From Bacillota bacterium (GTDB lineage Bacteria; Bacillota; Clostridia; Ch29), in assembly GCA_013540605.1 (NCBI GenBank), contig JABVCK010000027.1, positions 124,001 to 188,000 on the forward strand: 64,000 bases of DNA. Reading direction: 5' to 3'. The notes beneath the pieces were generated by a model that did no database searches, had not been told where the DNA came from, and saw only the letters and a list, made by a program, of their open reading frames with translations. Every line of letters begins with the position of its first letter. Position 1 is the first letter of the stretch. Positions 58,706 to 64,000 of this stretch are shown here, one piece after another. The translations under genes were made by a program, and so were the position numbers.

Positions 58706-58993
58706 CTATCTATTAACCGCACTCGGGAAACCGCAGCCCCGGCATACAACACATCCGCTTTCATGTTCGAGCCTGCTGCCGCATTCCGGACATACTGCCT
58801 CACTGCCAATACCCTGTTGTTCCTGGCTGCAGCAATAAGTATCGTTCTCTACCGTTAAATCAAGTCTGGTGTCCATCTTCATTACCCTTTCAAGGGCTTT
58901 GCCTATTGCGTCAGGGCAGGATAGAACCTTAACTCCGTTACCGTTGGCCTTCTGCCTAATAGTTGCGTGGCAGCGTATTCCCTTCAACTCGGC
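58706..58993 (-). pseudogene. C-terminal fragment of a B12-dependent ribonucleotide reductase (NrdJ)
   Basis: About 95 codons. AELKGIRCHATIRQKANGNG and VLSCPDAIGKALE, followed by CPECGSRLEHESGCVVCRGC, match the C-terminal cysteine-rich tail of class II ribonucleotide reductases. The catalytic barrel is missing: the frame upstream is full of stops. The very end (GFPSAVNR) differs from the usual GYSKCG. It could be a separate small protein, but there is no start with a good RBS. Confidence 0.6.
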
Positions 58994-59060
58994 TCACCTT
59001 CATGTCCAGTACCCGTTGAAAATTTTTCTATATCCCGCACAGCGTCATAGGACATATCCC

Positions 59061-59226
59061 CTATTCACTGCCAATATTTGCATCCGGCACACAACCGCCC
59101 TTATTATCTCCAGCGGCAAAAGCCATACCTTCCCCGGGCATAAAGTATGCCCTCGGCCATACAAGCAGCAGCGCATAAACCCCTGCAACAGAAACCAGGA
59201 AGAACACATAGGATGGAACCCTGCCG
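59061..59226 (-). pseudogene. Fragment of a membrane or exported protein cut by the TnpB element
   Basis: Directly next to the transposon end, the minus strand reads a 54-codon frame: VPSYVFFLVSVAGVYALLLV (a membrane helix) and then MPGEGMAFAAGDNKGG, up to a stop at 59061. It has no start of its own, because the right end of the TnpB element begins just upstream. Possibly the N-terminal anchor of a gene that was interrupted. I do not recognise the family. Confidence 0.4.
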
Positions 59227-60420
59227 GTGAACTACTCGCCACCTACGCTTTCGCTTAGAGGTGGGAACTTCAAAAGAAGTTTGATCTTCTAGACCCTTAT
59301 TCTTTTGGGCTGGTACACACAACCCCTATTGACTATTCCCTTTATGGACAATTCGCCTTTACATTTTCGCAAGATATTTAGAACTCCATTGACATCCGCA
59401 TTTATGATTTTTCCTGTTGAAGATAGGAACAGTCCTCGGCTTATTCTTTTACCTTTATAGTCTTCCTGCCTACCTATTTCTTCATATGCCAGGGCATCAC
59501 ATTTTGATGTATAGCTTTCTTCTTGGGTTATAACTTCTATTCCATACTTTTCTGCTTTATAGGTAATATAGTGTATCAGTTGGATATATGGTATGGATAC
59601 GAATTTTTGATTGGTTGCTTTACTCATTTTACTTTCGGTTTTCCATTCCACCCTTTATTATAGCCTATACATATGGTGTTAATATTGTTTTTTACTGCTT
59701 CATCAACGATGGTACAGGATATTTTATGCATTTTATCTCTCATATAGTTGTTTCTTTTTTCATAGAGGGATGCTATGTTTTTTGTCATATGCCGCCCATT
59801 GCATTTCATGACGGTTGATTTTTCCTTTGCCAGTTTCTTGTTAAACAGTCTGTTATAAGATTTTATTTCTCTACCATCTATGATGGTAGGCTGACTGAAT
59901 TTATCCGAAACTATTGTGCATAGGTTATCTATTCCTAAATCTATTGCCATAACAGCAGTATTTTTATCTACTGGACTGTGCTCCTTTGTATCTATGTATT
60001 TATATGCGATTTTAAATCATCCGTAATAGGGCTGTATTTGTACTTCTTTTACAGGCTGATCTATTATATGGGGCGGTATGGGAAAATACAGATATTTCAC
60101 GTTATATTTTATTTTTATTTGCTTCGGTAGGGATAATCGTATTTGGTTTTGAATAATTTTGAAATGTGCCGGTGTGAAAGTGATTTCTCTTACACCGTCT
60201 TTGGGAAGATAGTGAGGAATACTGGCTTTAGCTGTATATTGTCCTGAGCGCTTTTTGTGGATCAGCTCAAAGAAAGATTTGAATTCTTCATTTACGGATT
60301 TCATCACCTGCTGTGCTATCTGTGATGGCAAAAGCTTATAATTCTCATTATATTTCACGGTATGATAGGCTTTCTCATAAGCAAGATATTTTCCTGTTTC
60401 AAAGAAGTACTGTCTTACCG
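59227..60420 (-). mobile_element. Remnant of an IS200/IS605-type TnpB element
   Basis: Holds the broken tnpB and ends in the right-end hairpin CCACCT...AGGTGG with GTAGTTCAC (59227-59265). No tnpA and no left end are found; the other side joins a marR fragment. The right-end motif is the one also seen at 44462. The segment before the end probably once encoded the omegaRNA. Confidence 0.8.
59289..60420 (-). pseudogene. tnpB: TnpB (OrfB) RNA-guided nuclease gene, broken
   Basis: Three pieces: the N-terminal part (about 60420-60017, YFFETGKYLAYEKAYHTVKY) ends at a TGA; the same frame resumes with RuvC-I in MAIDLGIDNLCTIV (59950); then a frameshift near 59640 leads to the frame with SIPYIQLIHYITYKAEKYGI, ESYTSKCDALAYE and the last RuvC motif INADVNGVLNILRK, up to 59289. 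The acidic residues of RuvC are still recognisable, but the gene cannot give one protein. The first residues are lost at the junction with marR. Confidence 0.85.
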
Positions 60421-60421
60421 T

Positions 60422-60849
60422 ATATTAGGTAAATGCATATCCATTCTTTATCGTCAAGCCCAATCCTATATTGCAAGTCAACTGAAACCCTACAATGTAG
60501 GCAGCGGTCAATATACCTTTCTATTGGCTCTATATGAACGTGACGGAATTAGCCAGGAAGAATTGTCCGATCAGCTTATGATAGATAAGGGAACCACAGC
60601 AAGGGCATTATATAAGCTGGAGAAGGCCGGATATGTAATTTGGCAAACAGATCCTGAGGATCGAAGAGCCTACAACGTTTTTATTACGGATAAAGCCAGG
60701 GATATAAAACCTGCATTATACAACATATTGAGCTCATGGACTGATATTTTGGTAACCGACTTAAGCCAGGAAGAAAGAGGAATGTGGAAGTTATTCTAAA
60801 AAAAATGGTTAACAGTACAATGCTTTATATGAAAGAAAATGGGCAATAG
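60422..60849 (+). pseudogene. MarR-family regulator, 5' truncated and frameshifted
   Basis: Winged-helix protein: ISILYRQAQSYIASQLKPYN, GISQEELSDQLMIDKGTTAR (HTH) and QTDPEDRRAYNVFITDKA (wing) are MarR features. The start is lost at the tnpB junction, and a frameshift near 60795 separates the last helix (KKMVNSTMLYMKENG in the other frame). It preceded a MATE gene that it probably controlled. Confidence 0.75.
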
Positions 60850-60875
60850 AATCAAACTACAGAAAGAGGTAAAAT

Positions 60876-61360
60876 ATGAAGAATAGAGATTATATGCTTG
60901 AAAATGAAAAGATGACACCACTGCTGATAAATCTATCCTTGCCGGCCACGGTAGGGATGCTTGTGAATGCACTGTATAATATTGTAGATACAATCTTTAT
61001 CGGAAGAGGTATTGGTTATCTTGCCATAGGAGGATTGGCGATTGCGTTTCCTGTCCAGATGGTGATAATGGCCATTGCACAGATGATAGGAATTGGAGCA
61101 GCTTATTTTAAATGGTACCCATTATCGGAGTACAAGTTATTGGGGCAGCATTATTTCAATCGCTTGGCAAGGCAATGCCTTCACTATTATTAACTCTTTC
61201 GCGACAGGTTCTGTTTTTAATTCCATTTGTTCTAATTTTGCCAAGAATTTATGGACTTGGGTTATTAGGCATCTGGATTTCATTTCCACTGGCAGATTTT
61301 CTATCTACGATTATTACTGTCATGCTGCTGAAAAATGAAATAAAAATAATGGAGAGTTAA
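60876..61360 (+). pseudogene. MATE-family efflux pump with a large internal deletion
   Basis: The first part (60876 to about 61110) codes for LPATVGMLVNALYNIVDTIF and IGGLAIAFPVQMVIMAIAQM, helices 1-2 of a MATE pump. It then jumps, in another frame, to the C-terminal part (61112-61360: PIIGVQVIGAALFQSLGKAM and onward). Around 270 central residues are missing. AGAGG before the ATG shows that the start is original. Confidence 0.85.
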
Positions 61361-61393
61361 CCTCTTGTCAGAATACAGTTAATTATGCTAGTA

Positions 61394-61650
61394 TATAATA
61401 AATCAATAAATAGTTTTACGACTTTGAAGGAGCTTAGTAGCGCCCCGGGGTTACAACCCCAGAGAGCGGTCCGGCCGGTGTGAGGGCTGCAGTATCCGGG
61501 AGCTGCGAATTACACTCTGGAGTCCCGCAATGCGGCTGCCGCCCGTTAACGCGGCCATGAGGCATTTGATAATGCGAAGTAAGGTGGTACCACGGGTTCT
61601 CTCGTCCTTAGGCGAGGAACCTTTTATTTTGCTCACTAATATTGGGGTCA
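61394..61650 (+). promoter_or_regulatory. T-box riboswitch of tyrS with its promoter -10 box
   Basis: TATAAT at 61394-61399 may be the -10 box. The T-box core AAGGTGGTACCACG lies at 61581-61594, and the terminator GGTTCTCTCGTCC/GGCGAGGAACC with TTTTATTTT is at 61595-61630. In stem I, GAATTACAC (61508-61516) holds the specifier TAC for tyrosine, in agreement with the gene downstream. Uncharged tRNA-Tyr would stabilise the antiterminator. Confidence 0.9.
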
Positions 61651-61655
61651 TTCCT

Positions 61656-61808
61656 TCACAGGTGCTAGATCCTAGATCACAGTTCGCAGATCGCAGGTGT
61701 TAGATCACAGATCACAGTTCGCAGATCGCAGGTGTTAGATCACAGATCACAGGTACTAGGTCCTAGGTGCTAGGTGCTAGGTGCTAGTCACTGGTCACTG
61801 GTCACTGG
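61656..61808. repeat. Degenerate tandem repeats in the tyrS leader (35-bp and 7-bp units)
   Basis: A 35-bp unit around AGTTCGCAGATCGCAGGTGT occurs twice (61681 and 61716) with flanking part copies (TTAGATCACAGAT). It is followed by 7-bp runs AGGTGCT (about four) and TCACTGG (about three). They lie between the T-box terminator and the tyrS ribosome binding site, so they are part of the tyrS mRNA leader. No gene is seen in this stretch. Confidence 0.8.
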
Positions 61809-61854
61809 CAACTGATAGACGGTGTGTCCCCTTACCTTAAAGGAGGTTGATCGT

Positions 61855-63081
61855 ATGGTAAACGTATATGATGTTCTCCAGGAAAGGGGCTTTATCGAGC
61901 AGGCAACCCACGAGGAAGAAGTAAGGGAGCTGTTGGGGAAGGAATCGGTTACCTTTTACATCGGATTTGACCCTACCGCCGACAGTCTTCACGTAGGCCA
62001 TTTCCTGCAGATGATAACGATGTCCCATATGCAAAGGGCGGGGCATCGTCCTATAGTGCTTCTCGGAGGCGGTACGACTATGGTAGGAGACCCTTCAGGG
62101 AAGACCGAGATGAGAAAACTGCTTACACAGGAGCAGATACAGAGCAATGCGGAAAAATTCAAGGTTCAGTTTTCCAAGCTGATTGACTTTTCAGATGGTA
62201 AAGCCCTGATGGTTGACAACGCCGACTGGCTCCTGGGCCTTAATTACATTTCGTTCTTAAGGGATATCGGAAGGCACTTCTCAATAAACAGGATGCTTTC
62301 CGCGGAATGCTACAAGGGAAGGCTTGAAACCGGACTGACGTTCCTGGAATTCAACTACATGGTTATGCAGTCCTATGATTTCCTGGAGCTTTATAAGAGA
62401 TACAACTGCAAAATGCAGATGGGCGGAAACGACCAGTGGTCCAATATACTGGGTGGCGTTGACCTCATTAGAAAGGTGGAGGGAGGTTCTGCCTACGGCC
62501 TTACCTTTACTCTGCTGACTACGAGCGAAGGCAAGAAGATGGGCAAAACAGAATCCGGGGCAATCTGGCTTGACCCTGAAAAAACCCCTCCCTATGACTT
62601 CTATCAATACTGGCGTAATGTGGATGACCGGGATGTGGAGAAATGCCTATCCCTTCTTACGTTCCTTCCTATGGAGGAGGTCAGAAGGCTCAGTTCTCTT
62701 AAGGGGGCGGAAATCAACCATGCAAAAGAGGTTCTGGCCTATGAGGTGACAAAAATGGTCCACGGCAAGGAAGAAGCGGACAAGGCCCAGGCTGCCGCAA
62801 AGGCGCTGTTCGCAGGCGGTTCCGATATGGAAGCGGTTCCCACAACCGAAATACCCAGGTCACGAGTTAAAGACGGTATTGGCATCCTCGACCTGCTCAT
62901 TGATGTCGGCCTGACTTCCTCCAAGGGAGAAGGGAGAAGGCTTGTGCAGCAAGGCGGACTATATCTGGAAGAGGAACGGGTGGATGATATAGAGCTTATG
63001 TTATCGGAAAAGAACTTTACGGATGGTAAGCTGATGATAAGGAAGGGCAAAAAGGTATACCACCTGGTAAAATTGGTATAA
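61855..63081 (+). CDS. tyrS: Tyrosyl-tRNA synthetase
   Basis: 408 residues from the ATG at 61855 (AAAGGAGG upstream). [20 protein letters not shown] holds the HIGH-like site and KMGKTESG the KMSKS-like site; a C-terminal S4 RNA-binding domain follows. The KMGKT sequence and the S4 domain place it in the TyrZ/TyrS2-like branch or the main TyrS branch, which I cannot settle. Control by the T-box upstream. Confidence 0.96.
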   Translation: MVNVYDVLQERGFIEQATHEEEVRELLGKESVTFYIGFDPTADSLHVGHFLQMITMSHMQRAGHRPIVLLGGGTTMVGDPSGKTEMRKLLTQEQIQSNAEKFKVQFSKLIDFSDGKALMVDNADWLLGLNYISFLRDIGRHFSINRMLSAECYKGRLETGLTFLEFNYMVMQSYDFLELYKRYNCKMQMGGNDQWSNILGGVDLIRKVEGGSAYGLTFTLLTTSEGKKMGKTESGAIWLDPEKTPPYDFYQYWRNVDDRDVEKCLSLLTFLPMEEVRRLSSLKGAEINHAKEVLAYEVTKMVHGKEEADKAQAAAKALFAGGSDMEAVPTTEIPRSRVKDGIGILDLLIDVGLTSSKGEGRRLVQQGGLYLEEERVDDIELMLSEKNFTDGKLMIRKGKKVYHLVKLV

Positions 63082-63085
63082 GTGT

Positions 63086-63117
63086 GAGGCAGCCCTTAAA
63101 GGCTGCCTCGTGTTTCT
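63086..63117 (+). terminator. Terminator after tyrS
   Basis: GAGGCAGCC/GGCTGCCTC stem with a six-base loop, then GTGTTTCTTG. The T run is weak. It lies between convergent genes. Confidence 0.65.
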
Positions 63118-63147
63118 TGCCCTGAACCAGGGCCGATTTTATAGTTT

Positions 63148-63342
63148 TCACCCGCTGCAGGAAGGCCCATGGCTTTCGCTTCCCCTGCCGGCGCCTCCTC
63201 CAACCCCGAATACTGAAAATATCCTCTTCGTTTCCTTGCTACCGCATTCCGGGCATTCCATCTCCTCATCCCTGCTGCAGGTCTTTGTAAGCTTTTCAAA
63301 AACCTTACCGCACTTTTGACAGCTATACTCATATATTGGCAT
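63148..63342 (-). CDS. FmdB-family zinc ribbon protein
   Basis: 64 residues from the ATG at 63342 (AAAGGAGG upstream). MPIYEYSCQKCGKVFEKL and ECPECGSKETKRIFSVFG are the FmdB/CxxC-CxxC regulatory protein pattern, followed by a Gly/Ser-rich tail. The function of this family is not known. Convergent with tyrS. Confidence 0.88.
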   Translation of the reverse strand: MPIYEYSCQKCGKVFEKLTKTCSRDEEMECPECGSKETKRIFSVFGVGGGAGRGSESHGPSCSG

Positions 63343-63520
63343 GCAAAAACCTCCTTTACTCACAGACAACTTCGTATAGGGTAGGGGGGTATTTATAAAT
63401 ATTATACCACTCCCGGTTACAAAGTAAACACCTAAATAGTAAAATATTTTTAATAGATTTATTTATCTCACTTGCGCTATATTTATATAAATATATAGAA
63501 AGATAGACTGGAGGAATACT

Positions 63521-64000
63521 ATGCGGTTCCTTGATGCATTGAGATCCCGCAGAGTTTTGGTCGCAGACAGCGATATAAGGTCACAGCTTGCAGGAATTGA
63601 TGCCGTTCGGTGCAAATGCCCTGAAGCGGTTAATGTACTGGTGCCCGAGCTTATTATGAATATTCACAGAACAGAAATCAATTCCGGTGCTTCCATCATC
63701 ACATGCAATTCAATGGGATGCAGCCGGTATAATCTCTCAAAATACAGTTTGGAAGGCTGCCAGGAAGAAATTATTAAGTCTTCTATATTCAATGCAGCTA
63801 AAGCCAGCCAGGGGAATGCATATATTGCCTACAGCCTGGGCCCCACCGGCCGACCAGGGATGGATTTTAATTGGTATTACAATCAGTTCAGGGAACAAGT
63901 AGCCATACTTAACAGGTTTCCGGTAGACGTAGTATTCATAGAGGGATTTGCCTGCCTTCAGGAAGCAAGGGCTGCCCTCTTGGCAGTAAAGGAAACCTGC
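63521..64000 (+). CDS. Homocysteine S-methyltransferase-domain protein, N-terminal part (cut by window end)
   Basis: 160 codons from an ATG with GGAGG in front, open to the window edge. CPEAVNVLVPELIMNIHRTE, INSGASIITCNSMGCSR, AYSLGPTGRPGM and DVVFIEGFACLQEARAALLA follow the strands of the homocysteine methyltransferase (MetH N-terminal, BhmT-like) barrel. The usual DGAMGT near the start is replaced by DSDIRS. The zinc cysteines would lie beyond the window. It might be a methyltransferase for another thiol. Confidence 0.75.
   Translation, partial: MRFLDALRSRRVLVADSDIRSQLAGIDAVRCKCPEAVNVLVPELIMNIHRTEINSGASIITCNSMGCSRYNLSKYSLEGCQEEIIKSSIFNAAKASQGNAYIAYSLGPTGRPGMDFNWYYNQFREQVAILNRFPVDVVFIEGFACLQEARAALLAVKETC

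Noticed and set aside
58706-58993. A complete small cysteine-rich protein
   Set aside because: It has no credible start and corresponds exactly to the tail of class II ribonucleotide reductase.

Overview
This window is about 64 kb from a spore-forming member of the Bacillota, most likely class Clostridia. The signs are a ctsR-mcsA-mcsB-clpC-radA-disA operon, sigH next to secE/nusG, an H-type small acid-soluble spore protein, a CarD/CdnL homologue, a T-box in front of tyrS, zinc-type S14 and L33, and a moderate GC content. The genus cannot be fixed from the sequence alone.

About 1-44 kb is almost entirely leftward (minus-strand) housekeeping DNA. Read in transcription order (high to low coordinates) it follows the order known from Bacillus: ctsR-mcsA-mcsB-clpC-radA-disA; a single rightward DUF1573-like gene; carD; yacL; ispD-ispF-gltX-cysS-mrnC-thyX-rlmB-yacP; sigH; tRNA-Thr; tuf; rpmG-secE-nusG; rplK-rplA; L10 leader-rplJ-rplL; rpoB-rpoC-L7Ae-like-rpsL-rpsG-fusA-tuf; and then the S10/spc ribosomal protein operon from rpsJ to the first codons of secY at the window edge. 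The two tuf copies are practically identical over 1,219 bp.

About 44-50.6 kb is mixed. It holds a 21/22-bp tandem repeat array built on GGGGAC/GTCCCC, a promoter-driven structured RNA that ends in an IS605-type right end but has no tnpB (an orphan omegaRNA candidate), an EF-G-like GTPase, hisC, a HAD phosphatase, a DUF2007-type protein, sspH, and a ZIP metal transporter whose consensus promoter is followed by a Fur-box-like operator.

About 50.6-61.4 kb is an accessory and decaying region. It contains an IS1634-like element flanked by a 42-bp target duplication that has copied the whole ZIP promoter, two broken ABC-2 exporter permeases, a degenerate group IIC intron lodged just behind the terminator of a P-type ATPase, that ATPase with a yybP-ykoY (manganese) riboswitch in its leader, fragments of a B12-dependent ribonucleotide reductase and of a membrane protein, a broken TnpB element, and broken marR and MATE genes.

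About 61.4-64 kb returns to ordinary genes: a T-box-controlled tyrS (with an odd repeat-rich spacer before its ribosome binding site), an FmdB-type zinc ribbon protein, and the first 160 codons of a homocysteine S-methyltransferase-like protein cut by the window end.

The strongest candidates for new biology are the orphan omegaRNA-like transcript next to the repeat array, the promoter-duplicating IS, and the link between a manganese riboswitch and an ATPase that would otherwise be annotated as a calcium pump.
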